DNA of 64,000 nt from Solimonas sp040754295 (GTDB lineage: Bacteria > Pseudomonadota > Gammaproteobacteria > Nevskiales > Nevskiaceae), in assembly GCA_040754295.1 (NCBI GenBank), contig JBFMCQ010000001.1:62001-126000 (forward strand). Reading direction: 5' to 3'. The notes below the pieces were generated by a model. That model did not search any database and was not told where the DNA came from. It saw only the letters and a list, made by a program, of their open reading frames with translations. A program made the position numbers and the translations under genes. Below, one piece after another: positions 1-7,614 of this stretch (the stretch's first letter is position 1; each line of letters opens with the position of its first letter).

Positions 1-482
1 TCGCGGTGCGCGTCACCGATGCCGATATCCGGACGCTGATCGAAGACGAGCTGGCCGCGCAGGCGCGGCTCGATCTCGCCGGCCTGCCGCAGGGCGTGAT
101 TCACGCCGACCTGTTCCGCGACAACGTGCTGTTCGTCGAAGAGCGCCTGACCGGCGTGATCGATTTCTATTACGCCTGCAACGACGCGCTGCTCTACGAC
201 CTCGCGGTCACGCTCAACGACTGGTGCTTCGACACCGACGGCGCGCTCAACCCGGCGCGCTGGCAGACGCTGGTCGCCGCGTACCGCGCGCGCCGCGAGC
301 TGACCGAGGCCGAGTGCGCGGCATGGCCGCTGGTGCTGCGCGCGGCCGCCCTGCGCTTCTGGCTGTCACGACTCTACGACTGGACGTTCCCGCGCGAAGG
401 CGATGTCGTGCACGTGAAGGACCCGGAACAGTACCGGCGCATCCTCGCACATCACCGGGAGCACGCGCCGCCGGCGCTGTAG
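1..482 (+). CDS. thrB: homoserine kinase ThrB (APH-type), C-terminal part
   Basis: This is the 3' part of an aminoglycoside-phosphotransferase-fold homoserine kinase, which phosphorylates L-homoserine in threonine synthesis in the cytoplasm. The gene begins before the window; the reading frame is open from base 3 to the TAG at 480-482. About 159 codons are visible, roughly half of a usual ThrB of about 320 residues. The Brenner-type catalytic motif is present (GVIHADLFRDN), followed by the DFG-like metal motif (GVIDFYYACND) and the typical C-terminal segment WLSRLYDW. It ends two bases before the convergent lipoprotein gene. The type II ThrB motif spacing makes the call fairly secure. Another APH-fold small-molecule kinase is the alternative. 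Confidence 0.85.
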   Translation, partial: AVRVTDADIRTLIEDELAAQARLDLAGLPQGVIHADLFRDNVLFVEERLTGVIDFYYACNDALLYDLAVTLNDWCFDTDGALNPARWQTLVAAYRARRELTEAECAAWPLVLRAAALRFWLSRLYDWTFPREGDVVHVKDPEQYRRILAHHREHAPPAL

Positions 483-484
483 GC

Positions 485-724
485 TTACTCGGTCTGCCCC
501 TCGATCGACTCGTCCAGCCGCTGCTTGCGCTGGTCGTTGGCATCGAGCGCGCCATCGACCTTGTCGGCGATCGCATCGCCGGCATAGCCGATCGCTTCGG
601 TGTTGCGGATATTGCGCGTCTCTTCGCGGCCTTCCTCGGCGCGCGGCTCGGGCGGCGGCTCGCGCCCACCGCAGGCGGCGAGCAGCAGCGCGGTGCAGAT
701 AGCGGCAATGGCGGTACGGGTCAT
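485..724 (-). CDS. small predicted lipoprotein (79 aa)
   Basis: The product is a 79-residue protein with a lipoprotein signal: Met-Thr-Arg, a hydrophobic stretch, and the lipobox LLAACGG with the lipidated Cys near residue 18. The mature part is charged and contains a short helical segment (IGYAGDAIADKVDGALDAND) but no domain I recognise. The start is supported by GGAGAGA about five bases upstream of ATG. It is convergent with thrB, with only two bases between the stops. The residue after the Cys is Gly, which would favour outer-membrane sorting. Function is unknown. Confidence 0.7.
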   Translation of the reverse strand: MTRTAIAAICTALLLAACGGREPPPEPRAEEGREETRNIRNTEAIGYAGDAIADKVDGALDANDQRKQRLDESIEGQTE

Positions 725-802
725 CGCGGTCTCTCCGGCGAATTCGGTGCAGTGTAGCCGGCTACAATCCGCCGGTCAGGGGTGCGCGCCAAGGGGACTT
801 TC

Positions 803-2104
803 ATGCTGGGCTTGACCCGCTACCAGTGGACCGTGCTGTTCGCGGCATGGCTCGGCTGGGGCTTCGACGTGTTCGACGGCCTGCTGTTCAACTACGTCGC
901 GCCCAATTGCGTGCCGACGCTGCTCGGCCTCGAGATCGGCTCGCCCGCAGCCAAGCAGGCGACGCTGTTCTGGACCGGCGTGCTGACCTCGGTGCTGCTG
1001 CTCGGCTGGGCGGCCGGCGGAGTGGTCTTCGGCATCGTCTGCGACCGCATCGGCCGCAAGCGCACGCTGCTGCTGACGATGACGATGTACGCCGTCGGCA
1101 CCGCCGCCTGCGCGTTCGCACCCAACATCTGGGTGCTGCTGCTGTTCCGCATCGTCGCGTCCTTGGGCATCGGCGGCGAATGGGCGGCGGGTGCCTCGAT
1201 GGTCGCGGAGGTCGTGCCCGAGAACAAGCGCGTGACCGCCGGCGCGCTGCTCTACACCTCGGCGCCGATGGGTCTGTTCCTCGCGACCTTCGTGAACATG
1301 CAGGTCGCCGGCAACTGGTTCGCGGATCAGCCGGAGATGTCCTGGCGCTACGTGTTCCTGTTCGGGCTGATCCCGGTCGCCGTCGCTTCCGTGGTGCGCT
1401 ATTTCCTGAAGGAGCCCGCGCGCTGGCAGCACGTGCACGAGGCGGCGCAGCCGCCGCGGCTCGCCGAGCTGTTCGGCCCGGCGTACCGGCGCATCACCGT
1501 CAGCGGCTTTCTGATGGCGGTGATCGCGCTGCTGACCTGGTGGAGCTGCAATGCGTTTCTACCGACGGTGGTCACGCATCTGGCGCAGACCGAGGCCGAG
1601 CTGCGCGGGCTGGACCGCAGCGGCACGCTGGCGCTGGTCGAGGACTGGAAGTTCGTCGCCACGGCGTTCTTCAACCTCGGCGGCCTCGTCGGCACGCTGC
1701 TGACCATTCCGATCGCGCTGCACATGGGCCGCAAGCCGATGTTCGCGCTGTACTTCGCCGCCTCGGCCGCGGCGATCTTCCTGACCTTCAGCGGCTGGCT
1801 GCCGGCGGAAGCGCGCCTATACCTGTACTTCGCGATCGGCGTGACCGTGTTCGGCGTGTTCGGCAGCTTCACCTACTACCTGCCGGAGCTGTTCCCGACG
1901 CGCCTGCGCGCCACCGGATCGGGCTTCTGCTACAACATCGGCCGCATCATTGCCGCCGGCGGCCCGTTCCTCGTCGGCGTCATCGCCGCCCAGGGCGTGG
2001 ATTCGGCCGTGCAGATCCTGTTCTGGGTCGGCGTGATCCCGCTGGTCGGCGTCGCGCTGATGCCGTGGGTCATCGAAACGCGGGGGCGGACGCTCGCCGA
2101 CTGA
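803..2104 (+). CDS. MFS transporter, 12-TM
   Basis: This is an inner-membrane secondary transporter of the major facilitator superfamily, 433 residues. It begins directly in TM1 (WTVLFAAWLGWGFDVFDG). The MFS motif A between TM2 and TM3 is present as GIVCDRIGRKR, and TM4 carries LGIGGEWAAGASMVAEVVP, which resembles the sialate/lactate/aromatic-acid symporter groups. A second loop signature occurs in the C-terminal half (IALHMGRKPM). I chose ATG 803 because AAGGGGA lies six bases before it. An in-frame GTG at 782 is possible but has no ribosome-binding site. A TACAAT at 764-769 could be its -10. The neighbours give no hint of substrate, so I do not assign one. Confidence 0.85.
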   Translation: MLGLTRYQWTVLFAAWLGWGFDVFDGLLFNYVAPNCVPTLLGLEIGSPAAKQATLFWTGVLTSVLLLGWAAGGVVFGIVCDRIGRKRTLLLTMTMYAVGTAACAFAPNIWVLLLFRIVASLGIGGEWAAGASMVAEVVPENKRVTAGALLYTSAPMGLFLATFVNMQVAGNWFADQPEMSWRYVFLFGLIPVAVASVVRYFLKEPARWQHVHEAAQPPRLAELFGPAYRRITVSGFLMAVIALLTWWSCNAFLPTVVTHLAQTEAELRGLDRSGTLALVEDWKFVATAFFNLGGLVGTLLTIPIALHMGRKPMFALYFAASAAAIFLTFSGWLPAEARLYLYFAIGVTVFGVFGSFTYYLPELFPTRLRATGSGFCYNIGRIIAAGGPFLVGVIAAQGVDSAVQILFWVGVIPLVGVALMPWVIETRGRTLAD

Positions 2105-2270
2105 GGGGCGCTCGCCCCCGCGCGTCCGCCGGTCGACCGGCAAAGACCGCTGGTCGGACGGGGACGGTCGTGGGAGAATCGGCGCCGCGTGCCCGCAGGG
2201 CACCCAGCCGACACGGACGTCGCACCAGCCGTGGCCGGCGTCTCCACCCCCCGATCCAGGAGCGATGCAG

Positions 2271-3662
2271 ATGTCGACCCCCCTGTCACGCGCCCGCGCG
2301 GCGAGCCGATTCGCGCCGCTCGCGCTCTCCGCCTTCGCCGCCGTCGCCGCGCCCGCTGCCGCCCAGGAGCCGGGCTGGTACTTCGGCCTCGGCGGCTACT
2401 ACGTCATTCAGAACGACTCCGACGGCACGTCCTTGGTGCCGGGCACGCAGGGAGGTCTCGGCCTTCCCGGCAGCCCCGACTGTCTACTCGGCGAAGTGCT
2501 CGGGATCGGCTGCATCGGTGATGTGATATCCGGGGCGGACCCGACGCAGCCGCAGCGCCTGCCCACCGAGATCACGTTCAAGGACGGCTGGGCCGCCGAG
2601 ACGACGCTTGGCTACCGTTATGAAAACGGCCTGCGTCCGGAGCTGAGCTTCGCCTACGCCGAGAACGACTGGGACGAAGTCACGCTGACCGCCGCCGACG
2701 GCACCCGCTCGACCAGCGAGTCTTCGAACACACTCGAAGTGATGCGCCTGATGGGCAACGTCTGGTACGACTTCTCCGCTGGCACCTGGCTGCGGCCGTA
2801 TCTCGGCGGCGGCGTCGGCTATCAGCAGGTGAAGATCTCCGGCGACATCGACGAGGATGACGGCATTCTTGCGTATCAGGCCGGCGGCGGCCTCGGCTTT
2901 CCGCTCAGCGAGCGCCTGCTGGTCTCGCTCGACTACCGCTTCGTCGGCGGCGACGATCCGGAATACGATACGGCCGACGGCGGCGAGCTGAGCATGGAGT
3001 ACAGCTCACACAACATCGGGCTGGGCCTGCGCTACACCTTCGCATCGACCGCCCAGCCGGAGCCAGAGCCCGAGCCGCAGGTGGTCGAGCCGGCGCCGGC
3101 ACCGGAGCCGGAAATCCTTTGCCCCGACACGCCGGCCGGCGTTCCGGTCGACGAGCACAACTGTCCGCTCGACCGGGACGGCGACGGCGTGCCCGACCAC
3201 CTCGACGAATGCCCCAATTCGCCGCCGGGCGCGCAAGTGCTGCCCAACGGCTGCGCGCTCGAGGGCGACTGCCGCACGCCGCGGCCCGGCGAGCAGGTCG
3301 ACCCCAACGGCTGTGCGATCGAGCAGAGCTTCGTGCTGCGCGGCGTGAACTTCGAGTTCGACTCCGCACGGCTGACACCGGAGGCCCTCGAGATCCTCGA
3401 CGGGGTCGCGGAGACGCTCCAGGCGTATCCGAACGTGCGCGTCGACGTCGAAGGCCACACCGACTACATCGGCACCGACGCCTATAACCAGGGGCTGTCC
3501 GAGCGGCGCGCGATCGCGGTCAAGGATTACCTCGTCGAAAAGGGCATCGAGGCGGATCGGATGAACCCGGTCGGCTATGGCGAGTCGCAGCCGATCGACA
3601 CCAACGAAACCGTCGAGGGTCGCGAGAAGAACCGCCGCGTCGAGCTCGACGTCGTGGAGTAA
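2271..3662 (+). CDS. OmpA-family outer-membrane protein with TSP3 linker
   Basis: The protein has 463 residues: a signal peptide (cleavage near AAPAAAQ), an eight-strand-type beta-barrel of about 230 residues (GWYFGLGGYYV to the terminal strand GLGLRYTF), a Pro-Glu linker, a Cys-rich thrombospondin-type-3 calcium segment (DRDGDGVPDHLDECPNSPPG), and an OmpA_C peptidoglycan-binding domain. The last has the usual motifs VEGHTDYIGTDAYNQGLSERR and NRRVEL. It should anchor the outer membrane to peptidoglycan. Of two in-frame ATGs, 2271 is eight bases from AGGAG (2258-2262), whereas 2265 is only two bases away, so 2271 is preferred. It is a single gene, followed by the palindromic element and a 10-N gap. 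Confidence 0.9.
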   Translation: MSTPLSRARAASRFAPLALSAFAAVAAPAAAQEPGWYFGLGGYYVIQNDSDGTSLVPGTQGGLGLPGSPDCLLGEVLGIGCIGDVISGADPTQPQRLPTEITFKDGWAAETTLGYRYENGLRPELSFAYAENDWDEVTLTAADGTRSTSESSNTLEVMRLMGNVWYDFSAGTWLRPYLGGGVGYQQVKISGDIDEDDGILAYQAGGGLGFPLSERLLVSLDYRFVGGDDPEYDTADGGELSMEYSSHNIGLGLRYTFASTAQPEPEPEPQVVEPAPAPEPEILCPDTPAGVPVDEHNCPLDRDGDGVPDHLDECPNSPPGAQVLPNGCALEGDCRTPRPGEQVDPNGCAIEQSFVLRGVNFEFDSARLTPEALEILDGVAETLQAYPNVRVDVEGHTDYIGTDAYNQGLSERRAIAVKDYLVEKGIEADRMNPVGYGESQPIDTNETVEGREKNRRVELDVVE

Positions 3663-3667
3663 GCCTT

Positions 3668-3797
3668 ATGCGGTTGTTGGGGCCCCCGCTGGGGCGAAAA
3701 CACCCCAGAATGNNNNNNNNNNCGGCGTCCTCGCTCTGGTTCGGGTCTCAGCCTTGGGGGGTTGGTGCGCCCCCTGCGGCCCCCCAACAACCGCATC
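3668..3797. repeat. MITE-like inverted repeat interrupted by a 10-N gap
   Basis: The ends are a perfect 15-bp inverted repeat (ATGCGGTTGTTGGGG at 3668-3682 and its complement at 3783-3797). The similarity continues inward imperfectly for roughly 25 more bases (GGGGCG then A/C-rich then CACCCC on the left, with a comparable sequence on the right arm's complement). The interior holds 10 N, so the true length is unknown. No coding sequence fits inside. A long hairpin of this kind would explain why assembly failed here. No clear target-site duplication is visible. Confidence 0.55.
3713..3722. other. assembly gap (10 N)
   Basis: Ten undetermined bases lie inside the inverted-repeat element. The size is probably a placeholder. 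Confidence 0.99.
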
Positions 3798-3802
3798 ATT
3801 GC

Positions 3803-4072
3803 TCAATTAAGCACGTAGACGCTCGGCCCGAAGCGGCGCCGCAGCTCTTCGCGTGCGCGCCGCAGGGCCTCGCGCCGTTCGCGCGGCGCCAGCGTCTCTT
3901 CGGTCTGCGCCGGCACCTCGGCTGCGGCCGGCGGCGCACTGTCAGGCGCGAGCGTCGCCGACGGCAGCACCGCGGCGGTCGCGCTCAGATCGGTAGATCC
4001 GGCCGGCTCCGCGGCCAGCGCCGGCGTCGTCGCGGCGAGAATCCACAGCAGCAGAATCGGTTTGCGGGACAT
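3803..4072 (-). CDS. small secreted protein of unknown function (89 aa)
   Basis: The gene encodes a short exported protein. It has a signal peptide (MSRKPILLLWILAATTPALA), an Ala/Pro/Thr-rich low-complexity mature part, and a basic C-terminal helix (ERREALRRAREELRRRFG) ending VYVLN. ATG 4072 is preferred because CCGGAG lies about seven bases upstream; an in-frame ATG at 4117 would add a non-signal-like extension. It is divergent from the LysR gene, so the palindrome at 4150-4170 lies upstream of both. No family is recognised. Confidence 0.6.
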   Translation of the reverse strand: MSRKPILLLWILAATTPALAAEPAGSTDLSATAAVLPSATLAPDSAPPAAAEVPAQTEETLAPRERREALRRAREELRRRFGPSVYVLN

Positions 4073-4149
4073 GGTGAGCTCCGGTGGTGGGGATGACGAG
4101 CTCACGCTACTCCGCAATATCCCGTTGATAATCCGGGTCTCTGGACTTA

Positions 4150-4170
4150 GATTCCTTCCAAATTGGAATC
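4150..4170. promoter_or_regulatory. candidate LysR-type operator
   Basis: The inverted repeat GATTCC-N9-GGAATC lies 14 bases before the LysR ATG and within the divergent intergenic space. Interrupted dyads of this size next to a divergently transcribed target are typical of LysR-type autoregulation. No binding evidence is available. Confidence 0.4.
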
Positions 4171-4183
4171 AATCGAGAGGGCG

Positions 4184-5116
4184 ATGGACGACCTGCCGTA
4201 TCTCGTGACCTTCGCGCACGTCGTCGACGCCGGCAGCTTCGCCGGCGCCGCGCAACGGCTCGGCATCGCCGCGTCGGCGGCGAGCAAGCACGTGTCCAAG
4301 CTCGAGCGCGCGCTCGGCGCGCGTCTGCTGCAGCGCTCGACGCGCAAGCTGTCGCTGACCGAAGCCGGCGCCGCGTACTACCAGCACTGTGCGCGCATCG
4401 TAGAAGAGCTCGAGCAGTCGCGCGAAGCGGTCGCACGCCTGCAGGCCGAGCCAGGCGGCCGCCTGCGCATCACCTGCCTCAACTCCTTCGTCAGCGCAGT
4501 GCTCGCGCCGCTGATGCCGGAGTTCCTGCGGCGCTATCCGAAGGTCGATGTCGAGATCGTCACCAGCGACCTGCCGGTGGACCTCGCGCAGGAAGGGCTC
4601 GACCTCGCACTGCGCATGACCGGCGCACCGTCGCCGCAGCTCGTCGCGCGACCGCTGGCGCCGCTGCGCTTCGTCGTCTGCGCCAGTCCGCGCTACTTCG
4701 CCGTGCACGGCCTGCCGCAGCAGCCGCAGGATCTGACCGCGCACGCACTGCTCGGCTATCCGCGGCACCTGAGCGACGACAACACCTGGCACTTCATGCG
4801 CGGCGCCGAGCGCATCGAGGTGCCGGCACCGACGCGCTTCGCGGTGAACAACATGCAGGCACTGCGCGCACTCGCCGTGGCCGGCAGCGGCATCACGCTG
4901 CTGCCGACCTATGTCGTCGGCGACGATCTGCGCGCCGGCCGGCTCACGGTCGCACTCGCCGACTACATCGGCTTCGACAATCCGCAGCTGTACGCGGTCT
5001 ATCTGCCCAACCGCTACGGCTCACCGAAGCTGCGTGTGTTCGTCGAGTATCTGATCGAGAAGATCGGCAGCCCGCCGTTCTGGGATCGCGACCTGGGTTT
5101 TGCGTACGGCGCCTGA
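4184..5116 (+). CDS. LysR-family transcriptional regulator
   Basis: The protein has 310 residues. The N-terminal winged helix-turn-helix lies at about residues 3-60 (FAHVVDAGSFAGAAQRLGI, ASKHVSKLERALGARLLQRS, LTEAGAAYY). It is followed by a substrate-binding domain of the CrgA/DmlR-like subgroup (GRLRITCLNSF, DLALRMTG, GITLLPTYVV). ATG 4184 follows GAGAGG by three bases; the in-frame TTG at 4163 is a weaker start. The divergent neighbour is a small secreted protein, and the downstream convergent gene is a TauE-like permease. The effector is unknown. Its TGA is the first part of the 5115-5188 palindrome. Confidence 0.88.
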   Translation: MDDLPYLVTFAHVVDAGSFAGAAQRLGIAASAASKHVSKLERALGARLLQRSTRKLSLTEAGAAYYQHCARIVEELEQSREAVARLQAEPGGRLRITCLNSFVSAVLAPLMPEFLRRYPKVDVEIVTSDLPVDLAQEGLDLALRMTGAPSPQLVARPLAPLRFVVCASPRYFAVHGLPQQPQDLTAHALLGYPRHLSDDNTWHFMRGAERIEVPAPTRFAVNNMQALRALAVAGSGITLLPTYVVGDDLRAGRLTVALADYIGFDNPQLYAVYLPNRYGSPKLRVFVEYLIEKIGSPPFWDRDLGFAYGA

Positions 5117-5188
5117 TGCGGTTCGCTACGCTCACCGCATCCTACGGATCGCGACGTAGGATGTGGTGAGCCGAAGGCGAACCGCATC
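5115..5188. repeat. 74-bp REP-like palindrome between convergent genes
   Basis: The outer arms are GATGCGGTTCGC (5115-5126) and its exact complement (5177-5188). The inner arms GCTCACCGCATCCTACG and CGTAGGATGTGGTGAGC pair with one mismatch. The element spans the space between the LysR gene and the TauE-like gene and overlaps both stop codons (TGA at 5114-5116 and, on the minus strand, 5187-5189). It could serve as a bidirectional transcript-end hairpin. I recall very similar palindromes in other proteobacterial genomes. Confidence 0.75.
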
Positions 5189-5927
5189 AAACTCCCGCCA
5201 AACCCCGCATCCCGTCATAGCCGAGCTTCACCGACAGCACGATCAGGATCCACTTGAACAGCGCGGCGAACTGCGCCTCGCTGACGTGGCCGTTGAGGCG
5301 CTTGCCCAGTGCGGTGCCGGCGATCACGGCGATGCACAGCGCGCCGAGCAACAGCGGCCGCGTGAGCGCGGAAAAGCCGACGAAGCCGTAAGCGGCGACG
5401 CGCAGCGCGTGGCCCAGCGACTGCGTCAGCGCCAGCGTGCCGATCGTCGTTTCCTTGCGCCATTCGGGACGGAAGAACAGGCGGCCGACGAACAAGCCGG
5501 TCGCGCCGACGAACATGCCGAGGCTGCCGTTGAGCAGCCCGGCGAGCGCGAACGCAGGCCGCCCCGGCAGCGCCGCCTTGTCGGCGCGCCCGGGCGCGAG
5601 CGAGGCGAGGATCAGCCCGGCGAGCGCCAGCCGCACGACGTCGACATTGACGTCTTCGACGAACGGTGCGACCAGAAACGTCGACGGCACCGCGGCGAGC
5701 GCGAACCAGCCGGCGGCATGCCATTCGACGTGGCGCAGATAGGCGATCGTGCGCGAACCGTTGGCGACGAACTGCACCGCCGCGAACAGCGGCACTGCTT
5801 CGGCCGGCGCCATGCCCAGCGCGTAGAACACGCCGATCAGGATCGTGCCACCGCCCAGCCCGGCGACGCCGGACAGCGTCGCGGTGAGAAAACCGACCAG
5901 CAGAATCGCCGCGTCGACCGCGCTCAA
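5187..5927 (-). CDS. TauE/SafE (TSUP) family membrane permease
   Basis: This is an inner-membrane protein of 246 residues, of the family linked to export or import of sulfite, sulfoacetate and other anions. It shows the typical two-repeat layout with glycine-rich helices (VGFLTATLSGVAGLGGGTIL; LNGSLGMFVGATGLFVGR). I place the start at TTG 5927 because it directly precedes the first helix and overlaps the stop of the EF-hand lipoprotein gene (TTGA), suggesting translational coupling. No upstream ATG fits without a long Arg-rich non-protein-like extension. Substrate is unknown. Confidence 0.8.
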   Translation of the reverse strand: MSAVDAAILLVGFLTATLSGVAGLGGGTILIGVFYALGMAPAEAVPLFAAVQFVANGSRTIAYLRHVEWHAAGWFALAAVPSTFLVAPFVEDVNVDVVRLALAGLILASLAPGRADKAALPGRPAFALAGLLNGSLGMFVGATGLFVGRLFFRPEWRKETTIGTLALTQSLGHALRVAAYGFVGFSALTRPLLLGALCIAVIAGTALGKRLNGHVSEAQFAALFKWILIVLSVKLGYDGMRGLAGV

Positions 5928-6280
5928 GGGCGCAGCTCGCGCGATCCCGGCGGCCGCGCATTGAGCACGCGCTGCCACTCCAGATAGCTGCGCAGCTCGG
6001 CGGCGCTGACGCGTGCGTTGCCGTCGGTGTCGATCTCGTCGAAGCTCGGCAGCAGCCGCGGCATGCCGTCGGCCGCTTCCTGGCGCGTCAGCGCTTCGTC
6101 GCCGTCGACGTCGGCGGCGTCGAACTGCTCGCGCATCGGCGCCAGCGCATCGCGCCGCGTGTCGGCCGCCCCCGGTCCGCCGCAGCCGGCCAGAAGCAGC
6201 AACAGCGCCACGAGCGACGCGCCCTTGCCCCCGTGCCCCTCGCGTGCGAGGGAAGCCGGCTTTCCTCGAAGCCTGCACAT
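5924..6280 (-). CDS. EF-hand domain lipoprotein (118 aa)
   Basis: The product is a small predicted lipoprotein with lipobox LLLLAGCGG near residues 28-36. It has two EF-hand calcium loops: DVDGDEALTRQE and DTDGNARVSAAE, both with acidic residues at positions 1, 3 and 12. It probably acts in the periplasm or at a membrane surface as a calcium-binding protein. The ATG at 6280 gives a longer than usual n-region (MCRLRGKPASLAREGHGGKG), part of which looks like an intergenic repeat read through, so the real start may lie slightly downstream. It overlaps the start of the TauE-like gene. Confidence 0.72.
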   Translation of the reverse strand: MCRLRGKPASLAREGHGGKGASLVALLLLLAGCGGPGAADTRRDALAPMREQFDAADVDGDEALTRQEAADGMPRLLPSFDEIDTDGNARVSAAELRSYLEWQRVLNARPPGSRELRP

Positions 6281-6309
6281 GACGCGCGTAGTGTGCCGCA
6301 GCGCGCGCC

Positions 6310-7488
6310 TCACGACACCAGCAGCGTTGCCAGCAGCAGCATCAGGCCCATGCCGAGCACATCGGTGAAGGTCGTCAGGAAGATGCTGCTCGCCGTCGCC
6401 GGATCGGCGCCGAAGCGGCGCAAGGTCAAGGGCACGAGCACGCCGAAGATGCCGCTGCCGGTGCAGGCGCCGGTCATCGCGACGACGATCGTCAGCGCCA
6501 GCCGCGGCGCATCGGGCGCGCCGGTCTGCGCCGCGTAGAACCACATCGCGGCCCCGGCGACGAGGCCGACGAGCAGGCCGTTGAGGGCGCCGAGCAGCGC
6601 CTCTTTGCGCAGCAGACTGCCGACGGATCTGTCGTCGAAGTCACCGAGCGTGAGTCCGCGCAGCGTGATCGCCAGCGCCTGGCAGCCGGTGTTGCCGCTC
6701 TGGCCGGCGAGCACCGGCAGGAACGCCGCGAGCGCGACGATGCGCGTGATCGTGTCTTCGAAGCTGCCGACGACGAAGGCCGCGGCGAACGCAGTCAGCA
6801 GATTGAGCTGCAGCCACGGATGACGCATGCGAAACGCCGACCACAGGCTCGTGTGCACACGCTCGTCCTTGTCGACACCGACCATCTGGCCGGACTGCGC
6901 GGTGATCTCGATCGCCTGGCGTTCGAACAAGCGCCAGCCGCGCACGACACCGACGAGGCGGCGCTCGCCGTCGACGACCGGGTACACCGGGTAGTGGCGG
7001 TGGACGGCGGCCTTGATCGCCTCGCCGGTCTCCATCTCGGCGTCGAGCGCGAAGGGGTCATTGAGCATGACCTCGGTCAGCGGCTGGTCGGGTGTGGCCA
7101 GCAGCAGATCGCGGATCACGACCAGCCCGCTGAGGCGCTCGTCGGCATCGGTGGTGTAGAGATAGGTGATCTGCCGCACGTCCTCGGATGCGCGTAGATA
7201 CTCGATCGCGTCCTGCACCGTCGCCAGCTCCGGCAGCCTGCCGTGCACCGGCTCCATCAGCTCCTTGACCGTGCCGGGAATCTCGAGCGCGGTCGCCGTC
7301 GGCAGTGCCTGCGGGTGCAGGTGCGCCGGCAGGTGCTCGAGGATGTTCTGGCGCAGCGCGCCCGGCAGCTGCCCCAGCACGTCCGCGACGATTTCCGGCG
7401 ACTCGCGCGACAGCAGCAGCGCCGCGTCCAGCGGCACGCGCGCACTTACGGCCCGCGTCAGGCTCGTGACGCGCTGCAGCTCGTCCAT
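6310..7488 (-). CDS. mgtE: magnesium transporter MgtE
   Basis: This is a 392-residue inner-membrane Mg2+ channel. In order it has a short N-terminal helical domain (about residues 1-75), a tandem CBS pair (about 75-205; VKELMEPVHGRLPELATVQD and LNDPFALDAEMETGEAI) and five C-terminal membrane helices. The pore-region signatures are LPVLAGQSGNTGCQALAIT and TTFTDVLGMGLML; the Asp in the second corresponds to the family's conserved pore Asp. ATG 7488 follows TGGAG by about six bases. It is shorter than the usual 450 residues because the N-domain is reduced, which may weaken cytosolic Mg2+ gating. Confidence 0.92.
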   Translation of the reverse strand: MDELQRVTSLTRAVSARVPLDAALLLSRESPEIVADVLGQLPGALRQNILEHLPAHLHPQALPTATALEIPGTVKELMEPVHGRLPELATVQDAIEYLRASEDVRQITYLYTTDADERLSGLVVIRDLLLATPDQPLTEVMLNDPFALDAEMETGEAIKAAVHRHYPVYPVVDGERRLVGVVRGWRLFERQAIEITAQSGQMVGVDKDERVHTSLWSAFRMRHPWLQLNLLTAFAAAFVVGSFEDTITRIVALAAFLPVLAGQSGNTGCQALAITLRGLTLGDFDDRSVGSLLRKEALLGALNGLLVGLVAGAAMWFYAAQTGAPDAPRLALTIVVAMTGACTGSGIFGVLVPLTLRRFGADPATASSIFLTTFTDVLGMGLMLLLATLLVS

Positions 7489-7614
7489 ACACGACTCCAG
7501 GGTTGCTGCGCGCATTATGCAGCCGGCGCCTGCCTGCGGAATCGACAACGGCGCCGCCCACACGAGCAGCTCGCGGGACCTGCAGCAGCTTCGTCGCCGG
7601 CACCGAGAGCGCCG

